Source: Site-B1 sp963827785 (GTDB taxonomy: Bacteria > Bacteroidota > Bacteroidia > Flavobacteriales > Flavobacteriaceae). From it: a stretch of 16,559 nucleotides of DNA. The position numbers and the translations under genes are program-made. Location of the stretch: contig CAWHCT010000028.1 in NCBI GenBank assembly GCA_963827785.1, positions 1 through 16,559 on the forward strand, in the 5' to 3' direction. Of this stretch, positions 1-7,182 are shown piece by piece; the first letter of the stretch is position 1, and each line of letters opens with the position of its first letter. The notes beneath the pieces were generated by a model. It did not search any database. It had not been told where the DNA came from and was given only the letters and a program-made list of their open reading frames with translations.

Positions 1-2
1 TA

Positions 3-1313
3 ATGAAGAAAAAAATAAACATTTTAGCTTTTGGTTTTTCGCTTGCAGTATCAATATTACAGGCGCAGGAAGTGATTCCTATTTCGAAGCAGGAAGTTTT
101 AAAGAATGTTTCAACTAGCAATACTTCCCTTATGATATCTGAGCAGGAATTTAATCAGGCCAGAGCAGATTACAGGCAAACCAATGCTGTTTTGTTGCCT
201 AATATTTCAGTATCTCATACTGCAATGGCAACAACAAATCCGCTTATGGCTTTTGGTTCTAAACTAAATCAGGAGATATTAACTCAAAATGATTTCAATC
301 CTGCCTTGTTAAATGATCCTTCTCAAATAGAGAATTATGCTACTAAAATTGAGATACAGCAACCTTTGATCAATATGGATGGCATGTTCCAACGTAAAGC
401 TGCTAAAACCAAAATGCAGGCCATGCAATTACAGACGGAAAGAACATCTGATTATTTGGAATTTGAAGTCGATAAAGCCTATATGCAATTACAGTTGGCA
501 TATAAAGCTGTTGAAGTTTTAGAGAAAGCCCTGGAAGCTGCCTATTCTAATAAAAAGTTGGCTGATAATAGTTTTACTCAAGGTTACCTGCAACGCTCTG
601 ATGTATTGGCTGTGGAAGTCAGGGTCACTGAAGTGCAAAACCAATTGCAATCTGCAAAAAGTAATGTAGAAAATGCATCAAATTACTTGTCTTTTTTAAT
701 GAATGAAGATCAGAATATTGTTTATAAACCTTCTGATAGTTTATCAATTACAACTGTGAGTATTGAAAACAAAGCAATATCAGAGGAACGTTCAGATATC
801 AAAGCAATGCAATTAGCTTCAGATGCTTATAATAATATGTATAAAGCTGATAAAATGGCCTTTTTACCACGATTGAATGCTTTTGGCAGCTACGAGCTGT
901 ATGACGATCAGGTTTTTCAAGGTGATGCTAACGGTTATTTATTTGGGGCACAATTGAGCTGGAATATATTAGAAGGGACAAAACGTTTCGGAAAGGCACA
1001 GAAAAGCAAAGCGGAATTTGAAAAATCTAAATTGGAATTAGATCAATATGTTTCGCAAAGCAATCTGGAATTTAATAAAGCAAGGCGCATGCTGTTGGAC
1101 GCTGAAAACAAATTGAAATTAACACAATTAGCCTTGCAACAATCTGAAGAATCCTTAAGGATCAGAACCAATAGATTCAAGGAAGGACTCGAAAAAACAT
1201 CAGATTTATTAATTACAGAAACACAATTTGCTCAAAAACAATTAGAATACTATCAAACCATTTTTGAATATAATTATGCACAGGCTTACCTTAATTTTTT
1301 AACTAAAAGCTAA
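3..1313 (+). CDS. TolC-family outer-membrane efflux channel
   Basis: This 436-residue protein is the outer-membrane channel of the tripartite efflux pump encoded by the next two genes. It begins with a cleavable signal peptide (about residues 1-21, charged MKKK then a hydrophobic stretch ending LQAQ) and has no lipobox cysteine. The rest has the TolC/OEP layout: two repeated halves rich in long heptad-like helices (about 150-230 and 345-425) separated by strand segments such as the AFGSYELYDDQVF and LFGAQLSWNILEG regions. The length is normal for the family. The start ATG overlaps a TAA at bases 1-3 (TAATG), which may be the stop of an upstream gene outside the window, so translational coupling is possible. 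The order OMP, adaptor, pump on one strand supports an efflux operon. The substrate cannot be read from the sequence. The family call is very secure. Confidence 0.93.
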   Translation: MKKKINILAFGFSLAVSILQAQEVIPISKQEVLKNVSTSNTSLMISEQEFNQARADYRQTNAVLLPNISVSHTAMATTNPLMAFGSKLNQEILTQNDFNPALLNDPSQIENYATKIEIQQPLINMDGMFQRKAAKTKMQAMQLQTERTSDYLEFEVDKAYMQLQLAYKAVEVLEKALEAAYSNKKLADNSFTQGYLQRSDVLAVEVRVTEVQNQLQSAKSNVENASNYLSFLMNEDQNIVYKPSDSLSITTVSIENKAISEERSDIKAMQLASDAYNNMYKADKMAFLPRLNAFGSYELYDDQVFQGDANGYLFGAQLSWNILEGTKRFGKAQKSKAEFEKSKLELDQYVSQSNLEFNKARRMLLDAENKLKLTQLALQQSEESLRIRTNRFKEGLEKTSDLLITETQFAQKQLEYYQTIFEYNYAQAYLNFLTKS

Positions 1314-1351
1314 ATATAATCTCTCAACTTAGCTCGAGCAGACAAACTCAT

Positions 1352-1384
1352 TGTCATGTCGAGTGCAGTCGAGACCTAAACAAC
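1352..1384. repeat. Short intergenic repeat, TGTCATG...GTCGAG type
   Basis: The 88-base gap between the channel and adaptor genes holds a GC-richer block starting TGTCATGTCGAG and ending GTCGAGACCTAAACAAC. It resembles the block at 2630-2660, which also starts TGTCATG, has a central GTCGA and ends CTAAACAA. From memory such blocks recur between genes in many flavobacterial genomes; a genome self-search is needed to confirm it here. No promoter or gene is visible in the gap. Confidence 0.5.
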
Positions 1385-1401
1385 ATAAATAAAACATTAA
1401 A

Positions 1402-2514
1402 ATGAAAAAATACACATACACATTAGCTATCATCACACTGTCATTATTCATGATTAGTTGCGGCAGTGAAGACAAAAAAGCGGTTGCGGATAATTCTGCA
1501 CCGGTTTCAGTAAAAGTTAGTTCTGTTAGCTCAAACAGTAACAATCCTTTTGTATCTGCCAGTGGTAAGATAGAGGCAACCAATAGTGCTAATTTGAGTA
1601 CCAGAATGATGGGTTTTGTAAATAAAGTCCACGTCAAAGTAGGTGACAAGGTTCGCAAAGGTCAGTTGTTGGTATCGATTAATAATACTGACTTGCAGGC
1701 AAAACGTGCCCAGGTTAATGCAGGTATAAATGAAGCGACCGCTGCTTTTAACAATGCACAAAAAGATTATGATCGGTTTAAAAGTTTGTTTGCTGACAAC
1801 AGTGCCTCTCAAAAGGAGTTGGATGATATATCTGCTAATTATGAGATGGCCAAAGCACGATTAGAAAGTGCTAACCAAATGAAAAACGAAGTAAATGCTC
1901 AATTTGTGTATGCAAATATTACTGCTCCGTTTAATGGGATTGTAACTAATAAGTTCATTGAAGAAGGCGATATGGCAAATCCGGGAATGCCTTTAATAGC
2001 TGTGGAAACTCCGGGAAAATATGAAGTAACTGCAATGGTTCCGGAAAATGATATTTCTCAAATAAAATCAGGATCCAAGGTCGATGTTTTGGTTAAGTCA
2101 TTAGATAGATCCTTAAAGGGAAAAGTTACTGAAGTCAGTACTTCTGCAAAAAACACAGGTGGACAGTTTTTAGTTAAAGTAGTACTTGAAAGTACAGATG
2201 CTAACATTCTGTCAGGAATGTTTACTACCATTCAGTTTCCTGTTGAGAAGAATCAAGATTCGGAAACAATGGTATTAATTCCGCAATCTGCTATTGTAAA
2301 GAATGGCAGTTTAAAAGGTGTTTACACTGTAAGCGACCAAAACAGAGCTTTATTGCGTTGGCTCAGATTGGGAAAAACTTATGGAGAAAATGTAGAAGTG
2401 CTATCAGGATTGAATGCCGACGAGCAATACATTGTATCTGCAGATAGTAAATTAACTAATGGAACCAAGGTTAGCCCATCCCCAGCCCTTCCAAAAGGGA
2501 AGGGAGTTGAGTAA
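1402..2514 (+). CDS. RND efflux periplasmic adaptor (HlyD/MFP family), lipoprotein
   Basis: This 370-residue membrane-fusion protein should bridge the inner-membrane RND pump and the outer-membrane channel. The N-terminus is a lipoprotein signal with lipobox FMISC and acylated Cys20. A biotinyl-lipoyl-like half motif follows (about 54-95, with GFVNKVHVKVGDKVRKGQLL), then a helical hairpin (about 100-165, rich in Q, N, K and E), the second lipoyl half (ITAPFNGIVTNKFIEEGD, about 172-190), and beta-barrel and membrane-proximal domains to about residue 357. The last 13 residues, SPSPALPKGKGVE, are unlike the family and are encoded by an intergenic-type palindromic repeat (about 2474-2511) that has run into the gene's 3' end and supplies the sequence up to the stop. 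The ATG start is preceded by an A-rich leader. The call is very secure; the substrate is unknown. Confidence 0.93.
   Translation: MKKYTYTLAIITLSLFMISCGSEDKKAVADNSAPVSVKVSSVSSNSNNPFVSASGKIEATNSANLSTRMMGFVNKVHVKVGDKVRKGQLLVSINNTDLQAKRAQVNAGINEATAAFNNAQKDYDRFKSLFADNSASQKELDDISANYEMAKARLESANQMKNEVNAQFVYANITAPFNGIVTNKFIEEGDMANPGMPLIAVETPGKYEVTAMVPENDISQIKSGSKVDVLVKSLDRSLKGKVTEVSTSAKNTGGQFLVKVVLESTDANILSGMFTTIQFPVEKNQDSETMVLIPQSAIVKNGSLKGVYTVSDQNRALLRWLRLGKTYGENVEVLSGLNADEQYIVSADSKLTNGTKVSPSPALPKGKGVE
2474..2511. repeat. Palindromic repeat overlapping the adaptor gene's 3' end
   Basis: The block CCCATCCCCAGCCCTTCC plus following bases contains a 7-bp hairpin: CCCTTCC at 2486-2492, loop AAAAG, GGAAGGG at 2498-2504. 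It is GC-rich in AT-rich surroundings. It lies inside the coding sequence and encodes the tail SPSPALPKGKGVE. I recall this type of repeat and this type of peptide tail from other flavobacterial genomes; a self-BLAST of the genome would confirm it. Confidence 0.6.
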
Positions 2515-2564
2515 TTGATTTATATAATAGAATAAAAATAATTTAAAAACCCAATTTCAAAAAG

Positions 2565-2575
2565 CCCCTTTGGGG
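2565..2575. repeat. Small CCCC-TTT-GGGG hairpin in the adaptor-pump gap
   Basis: Just after the adaptor gene, CCCC (2565-2568) pairs with GGGG (2572-2575) across a TTT loop, followed by TTTGGGGATAAC. It is a short GC-rich repeat-like block in the 202-base gap. It has no good T-tract, so termination is unlikely and the downstream pump gene is probably still co-transcribed. Confidence 0.35.
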
Positions 2576-2590
2576 TTTGGGGATAACAAA

Positions 2591-2705
2591 AAAGTTGCGT
2601 TAAGGATAGCAGCGACATCCTTTTCTTTTTGTCATGCTGAGCTTGTCGAAGCATCTCTAAACAAAAAGAAAAGATACAGCGAATAGCCTGTTTAAACGCC
2701 CAAAA
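2591..2705. repeat. Large nested palindromic intergenic element
   Basis: This element fills most of the gap before the RND pump gene. Outer arms are GCGTT (2597-2601) and AACGC (2695-2699). An inner perfect 12-bp stem pairs CTTTTCTTTTTG (2620-2631) with CAAAAAGAAAAG (2662-2673). The arms also carry a direct similarity, GATAGCAGCGA (left) against GATACAGCGA (right). The loop holds a second unit, TCATGCTGAGCTTGTCGAAG onwards, with its own inverted ATGCT/AGCAT ends, so one repeat sits inside another. I recall this architecture from flavobacterial genomes. No ORF is present. A role in mRNA folding or as a non-autonomous mobile element is inference. Confidence 0.65.
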
Positions 2706-2716
2706 AATATAAGATT

Positions 2717-5700
2717 ATGAACGACGGATTGTCAGGAAAAATAGCCAATGCTTTTATCAACTCCAAGTTGACCATACTGCTAATGATTGCCTTAATGATC
2801 ATTGGTGTTTACAGTTCTTTTTTAATTCCCAGAGAAGAAGAGCCACAGATAATTGTGCCTATGGCAGATGTCATGGTTGGCTATCCGGGAGCAAGCCCAA
2901 AAGAGGTGGAAAATCGTGTGGTTAAACCACTAGAGAAAATAATCTCTGATATAAAAGGTGTGGAACATATTCATACTATGGCCATGAATGGACAAGCTAT
3001 GATTATTGTTCAGTTCTATGTTGGTGAGGACACAGAACGTTCCTATGTGAATTTGTATAATGAACTAATGAAACATAGAGATTTGTTTGTGAACGGCATC
3101 TATGAACCAATGGTTAAAACAAGAGCTATTGATGATGTACCTATGTTGGGAATTACCTTGTGGAGTGAAACTTATGATGATTATCAGTTAAAACAAATTG
3201 CAGGGGAGGTTAAAAATGAGGTGGAAAAGATCAAGGATGTTTCCATAACAAAAACAATTGGTGGCAGGAACCGAGAAGTAAAAGTAGTTTTAGACAAAGA
3301 TAAAATGGCCGAAAATGGTGTGGATGCCATTGGTATCATGCAAATGATCCAGGCTAATAACCAGCAGGCTCAATCCGGAAGTTTTGTTAAAAATGATACT
3401 GAATATCTCGTAACTACGGGGAAGTTTTTAACCAATGTTGAAGATGTTGAGAATTTGGTAGTAGGTGTTAACAAGAATATGCCAGTTTACTTAAAGCAAA
3501 TCGCAAGTGTCCAGGATGGCCCTTCAACTCCTAAGAGTTATGTTTCTTTTGGATACGGACAATCAAATGAACAATTTGCCGAAAACAGCTCTGAATACGA
3601 TGCAGTTACCATTTCTATAGCAAAAGTCAAGGGGGCTGATGCTATGAAGATATCGGAAAAAATATTAGATCATATTGAACATTTAAAGCAAAATTTAATT
3701 CCTGATGATGTACATGTTGAAGTATCCAGAAACTATGGAGAAACAGCTTCCCATAAGGTAGGCGAATTGTTATTACATTTAGGCGTGGCGATCTTAGCTG
3801 TGACTATTTTAGTTATGCTTGCTATGGGATGGAGAGGAGGATTGGTAGTTTTCTTTTCAGTGCCTTTGACTTTTGCACTGACCTTGTTCAGTTATTATAT
3901 GCTGGATTATACCTTGAATAGAATTACGCTTTTTGCATTGGTGTTCGTTGTTGGTATCGTTGTAGATGATAGTATAATCATAGCCGAAAATATGCATCGA
4001 CATTTTAAGATGAAACGATTGCCATTTAAACAAGCTGCTATTTTTGCTATCAATGAAGTTGGGAATCCAACTATATTAGCAACATTCACTGTAATTGCTG
4101 CCATTTTACCAATGGCCTTTGTGTCAGGTATGATGGGGCCTTATATGAGTCCGATGCCTATTGGTGCTTCTATTGCCATGATGCTGTCCTTATTTGTAGC
4201 GTTAACCGTTACTCCGTATTTAGGATATCACCTTTTACAGGAAAAGGACAAGCAAAAACATAAAGAAGACGAAGGATTTGAAACCGGATTCATATACAAG
4301 TTCTACAAAAAAATTGAACAACCTTTATTGGATAGTTCAGGAAAGCGTTGGACATTTTTGGCCATAACAGTTGTTTTGCTTTTAGGTTCTATGCTTATGT
4401 TCTTTACCAAAGCGGTTGCAGTTAAAATGTTGCCTTTTGACAATAAGAACGAATTCCAGATAGTTGTCGATATGCCCGAAGGAACTACGCTTGAAAGAAC
4501 GGCAATGGTAACAAAAGAAATTTCGCAGTATTTATCTACAAAACCGGAAGTGGTGAATTACCAAAATTATATAGGTACATCTGCGCCAATTACATTTAAT
4601 GGTTTGGTAAGACATTACGATTTACGTGGCGGAAGCAATATGGCCGATATTCAGGTGAATTTATTGCACAAAGAGGACAGATCTGCTCAAAGCCATGATA
4701 TCGCTAAAGCCGTTCGACCTGAAATTCAAATAATCGCACAAAAATATGGAGCCAATGTTAAAGTAGTTGAGGTGCCGCCAGGACCTCCAGTATTGTCTAC
4801 CATTGTTGCAGAGGTTTATGGACCGGATTATGATCAACAGATTGAAGTAGCTCGTCAGGTAAAGGAAATTCTGGAGAATACAACAGATATTGTGGATATT
4901 GATTGGATGGTTGAAGCAGATCAAACCGAATATAAATTGGAAGTTGATAAAGAAAAAGCCATGCTTAATGGTGTTGCTCCTCAGCAAATAGTTGGAGCCT
5001 TAACTACAATTTTAAGGGAGTATCCTGTGTCTAATCTATATGATGAAACAGATAATGATCGTATTGGTGTTGTTCTGTCATTGGATGATTCTGAAAAAAG
5101 TTCATTACAGGACATTCAGAATATCAAGATCAAATCAAGTCAGGGCATGATGATCCCAGTAAGCGATCTTGTAAAGGTTAAAACCGATACATTACAAAAA
5201 ACGATTTACAGAAAGGATCAAAAACGATTGGTATACATCACTGCTGATATGGCTGGAGACTTGGAAAGTCCGGTATATGCTATTCTAGGTATGGAAGAAA
5301 AGCTTCAAAAGATGGATCTTCCTGCGGGGTATAAAGTAAATGAACTATATATGGAGCAGCCTTCTGATGAAACAGATTTTACCGTGAAATGGGATGGTGA
5401 ATGGCAAATTACTTTGGAGGTGTTCCGGGATCTGGGAGTTGCTTTCATCATAGTGATAGTCATTATTTATATGCTGATAGTTGGTTGGTTCCAGAACTTT
5501 AAAACGCCTATAGTCATGATGGCCGCCATTCCACTTTCTTTAATAGGAATTGTTCTTGGTCACTGGGCATTGGGAGCATTCTTTACTGCTACTTCTTTTA
5601 TAGGTATGATAGCCTTAGCAGGTGTTATGGTTAGAAACTCGGTATTGATAATTGATTTTATCGAGATCAGACTTAATGACGGAATTCCTTTAAAACAGGC

Positions 5701-5941
5701 AATTATTGATGCTGGAGCGGTACGTACAACTCCAATACTATTAACTACTGGAGCTGTTGTTATTGGAGCCTCTATAATATTGTTTGATCCTATATTCCAG
5801 GGATTAGCGATTTCGTTGGTGGCAGGTGCTATTGTATCTACTATTCTAACCTTACTTGTGGTTCCTTTACTTTATTACATGATTGAAAAACACAAGTATG
5901 TGAATAACGAAGCAAGCTCTCAGGAAGAGAATAAATCCTAA
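2717..5941 (+). CDS. RND-family efflux pump, inner-membrane subunit
   Basis: This 1074-residue protein is the proton-driven inner-membrane pump of the tripartite system, of normal RND length (about 1000-1100). TM1 lies near residues 14-36, followed by the periplasmic porter domain with the family signature VGYPGASPKEVENRV. TM4 carries the proton-relay pair D417-D418 (GIVVDDSIIIAEN), equivalent to AcrB D407/D408. A second periplasmic loop follows (about 570-880), then TM8-TM12. TM10 has GVMVRNSVLIIDF, with R973 at or near the position of the AcrB lysine. The N-terminal REEEPQIIVPMADV motif marks a subgroup distinct from classical AcrB. The metal-pump signature of CusA is not evident, so organic substrates are more likely, but this is inference. 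Two small genes follow 24 and 27 bases apart, indicating one operon. Confidence 0.95.
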   Translation: MNDGLSGKIANAFINSKLTILLMIALMIIGVYSSFLIPREEEPQIIVPMADVMVGYPGASPKEVENRVVKPLEKIISDIKGVEHIHTMAMNGQAMIIVQFYVGEDTERSYVNLYNELMKHRDLFVNGIYEPMVKTRAIDDVPMLGITLWSETYDDYQLKQIAGEVKNEVEKIKDVSITKTIGGRNREVKVVLDKDKMAENGVDAIGIMQMIQANNQQAQSGSFVKNDTEYLVTTGKFLTNVEDVENLVVGVNKNMPVYLKQIASVQDGPSTPKSYVSFGYGQSNEQFAENSSEYDAVTISIAKVKGADAMKISEKILDHIEHLKQNLIPDDVHVEVSRNYGETASHKVGELLLHLGVAILAVTILVMLAMGWRGGLVVFFSVPLTFALTLFSYYMLDYTLNRITLFALVFVVGIVVDDSIIIAENMHRHFKMKRLPFKQAAIFAINEVGNPTILATFTVIAAILPMAFVSGMMGPYMSPMPIGASIAMMLSLFVALTVTPYLGYHLLQEKDKQKHKEDEGFETGFIYKFYKKIEQPLLDSSGKRWTFLAITVVLLLGSMLMFFTKAVAVKMLPFDNKNEFQIVVDMPEGTTLERTAMVTKEISQYLSTKPEVVNYQNYIGTSAPITFNGLVRHYDLRGGSNMADIQVNLLHKEDRSAQSHDIAKAVRPEIQIIAQKYGANVKVVEVPPGPPVLSTIVAEVYGPDYDQQIEVARQVKEILENTTDIVDIDWMVEADQTEYKLEVDKEKAMLNGVAPQQIVGALTTILREYPVSNLYDETDNDRIGVVLSLDDSEKSSLQDIQNIKIKSSQGMMIPVSDLVKVKTDTLQKTIYRKDQKRLVYITADMAGDLESPVYAILGMEEKLQKMDLPAGYKVNELYMEQPSDETDFTVKWDGEWQITLEVFRDLGVAFIIVIVIIYMLIVGWFQNFKTPIVMMAAIPLSLIGIVLGHWALGAFFTATSFIGMIALAGVMVRNSVLIIDFIEIRLNDGIPLKQAIIDAGAVRTTPILLTTGAVVIGASIILFDPIFQGLAISLVAGAIVSTILTLLVVPLLYYMIEKHKYVNNEASSQEENKS

Positions 5942-5965
5942 CAAAAAATTTAAAATCATTACTAC

Positions 5966-6271
5966 ATGAAATTATTAGTAATCACATCCATTAAAGGCTT
6001 TAAAAAGGATATAAAATCAATCCTTAAAAAAGCTGAAGTCAAAACATACAGCTATAAAGATGTAACCGGTTACAGGGATGCATCAGAGTTATCAATAAAA
6101 GATAATTGGTTTTCAAATGATATGAATGAAGGGGAAGCCGTTCTATTCTATGCATTTGTTAAAGAGGAAAATGTTGATCTGGTTTTCAATCTGGTTGAGG
6201 AATTCAACCAGAAACAAGAAACCTTGTCTACTATTCATTTAGTTGTTTTAAATATAGAACGTTCGATTTAA
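5966..6271 (+). CDS. Small PII-like (ferredoxin-fold) protein in RND operon
   Basis: This 101-residue cytoplasmic protein has no signal peptide or membrane segment. It opens with a short strand (KLLVITSI), a helix (KGFKKDIKSILKKAEV) and a strand leading to KDVTGYRD. It closes with strand-rich segments (EAVLFYAFV, IHLVVLNIE) around a helix (VDLVFNLVEEFNQ). The beta-alpha-beta-beta-alpha-beta order and the position after an RND pump recall PII-like proteins and the DUF3240 group found next to CusA-type pumps. The typical PII T-loop sequence is not present, so the assignment rests on predicted fold and context, not on a clear motif. It lies 24 bases after the pump gene and 27 bases before the next gene. 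A role in sensing or modulating the pump is inference. Confidence 0.6.
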   Translation: MKLLVITSIKGFKKDIKSILKKAEVKTYSYKDVTGYRDASELSIKDNWFSNDMNEGEAVLFYAFVKEENVDLVFNLVEEFNQKQETLSTIHLVVLNIERSI

Positions 6272-6298
6272 TTAAACAAAATTTTAAAAAACAGAATT

Positions 6299-6496
6299 AT
6301 GAGAGATAGATATATGAAAATTATTCCCGGATTATTCGTAGTAATAAGTGTGTTGCTGGGAATGTACGTTAACTCAAACTGGTATTGGTTTACTGTTTTT
6401 GTTGGAGCCAACTTATTCCAGTCAGGTATAACAAAATGGTGCTTGCTGGATAAGATCTTGTATAAATTGGGATTAAGAAACGCTGGAGAAGCATAA
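6299..6496 (+). CDS. DUF2892/YgaP-type small membrane protein
   Basis: This 65-residue protein has two hydrophobic stretches (about residues 9-24 and 27-41) joined by NSNWYWF, then a short polar tail with a cysteine (KWCLLDKILYKLGLR). This matches the DUF2892 inner-membrane domain, including the conserved FVGANLFQSGITKWC-like end of helix 2 (compare NLLQSAFTGFCP in relatives). The start ATG follows the PII-like gene by 27 bases, so it is probably the last gene of the efflux operon. Its function is unknown in the family; related domains occur with rhodanese or sulfur proteins and with transporters. The ORF ends at a small inverted repeat (GAAGC/GCTTC) around the stop codon. Confidence 0.75.
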   Translation: MRDRYMKIIPGLFVVISVLLGMYVNSNWYWFTVFVGANLFQSGITKWCLLDKILYKLGLRNAGEA

Positions 6497-6558
6497 AAAG
6501 CTTCCGGATAAAATTGCTCCTTTCTCGTAATCATTCGATGTGACGAGATTCATGAATT

Positions 6559-6685
6559 CTCCTCCTTTTTAAGGAGGAGTGAATACATTCCGAGGTTTCG
6601 AAATGAAAACGGGGTGGTTAAAAAACCCTTCCGTCTTTAAGATCAAAGCGTTGAGATTAAATCCACCTTCCCTTGTCTAGGGAAG
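6559..6685. repeat. Intergenic palindrome cluster (two hairpins)
   Basis: The 270-base gap 6497-6766 contains no gene. It has a perfect 9-bp hairpin, CTCCTCCTT (6559-6567), loop TTT, AAGGAGGAG (6571-6579). A second 7-bp hairpin is CTTCCCT (6667-6673), loop TGTCT, AGGGAAG (6679-6685). Between them lie GC-richer blocks (CGGGGTGGTTAAAAAACCC and CTTCCGTCTTTAAGATC). Neither hairpin is followed by a T-run on the + strand, so they look like repeat elements more than intrinsic terminators. They may still help end the efflux operon or protect its mRNA 3' end. Confidence 0.55.
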
Positions 6686-6766
6686 TAATAATTTAAAACA
6701 ATTCAAGAAATTGTAACAATTATTTGTTTTTTTCGTCTTATTAGTATCAATCAATACACAATCATC

Positions 6767-7105
6767 ATGAGACAAGACAGACAATTATTAGTTATTACTC
6801 ACTTGAGTCAGTTGCTTTCCTTTGTTACCGGCTTTGGAAGTTTAATAGTACCTTTGATCCTTTGGGCTACTCAAAAGGAAAAAGTTTACCAAATGGATGA
6901 ACAAGGAAAGGAAATAGTAAATTTCCAATTGAGTTTAATCGTATATATCATTATTTGTATTCCATTAATCCTGTTGCTTGGACTTGGCATTTTAGGCCTA
7001 ATAGCATTAGGAATAATCGCCTTAGTTTTTCCAATTATCAATGCTATAAAAGCAAGTAATGGTGAGTCACCAAAATATCCATTATCTCTTAATTTTATAA
7101 GTTAG
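6767..7105 (+). CDS. DUF4870 (Tic20-like) small membrane protein
   Basis: This 112-residue integral membrane protein has the DUF4870 pattern. A short N-terminal helix (LLVITHLSQLLSFVTGFGS) leads into a hydrophobic stretch with the PLILWATQKEK motif. A conserved polar loop follows (EQGKEIVNFQLSL, about 45-57), then two long hydrophobic segments (about 57-78 and 80-96). The loop motif with N and Q in FQLS is the hallmark of the family. No molecular function is established. It stands alone, 270 bases after the efflux operon, and ends 20 bases before a strong palindromic terminator, so it is probably monocistronic. The ATG start is in an A-rich leader. Confidence 0.82.
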   Translation: MRQDRQLLVITHLSQLLSFVTGFGSLIVPLILWATQKEKVYQMDEQGKEIVNFQLSLIVYIIICIPLILLLGLGILGLIALGIIALVFPIINAIKASNGESPKYPLSLNFIS

Positions 7106-7125
7106 TTAGTTAATTTAGTGGAAAC

Positions 7126-7155
7126 AAAAACGCAACTCAATTGAGTTGCGTTTTT
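7126..7155. terminator. Perfect 30-base palindrome, bidirectional terminator
   Basis: CGCAACTCAA (7131-7140) meets TTGAGTTGCG (7141-7150) without a gap, flanked by five A on the left and at least five T on the right. This is a symmetric intrinsic terminator. It lies between the convergent DUF4870 gene (ends 7105, +) and the isomerase-like gene (ends 7183, -), so it can serve both. The same core occurs at 10865-10884. Confidence 0.88.
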
Positions 7156-7182
7156 TATTTGTTCAAGAATAGACCAATAAAC

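Noticed and set aside
1314..2716. Separate promoters or terminators splitting the efflux operon
   Set aside because: Hairpins in the gaps lack proper T-runs and no convincing TTTG/TAnnTTTG pair was found, so a single operon is the simpler reading.
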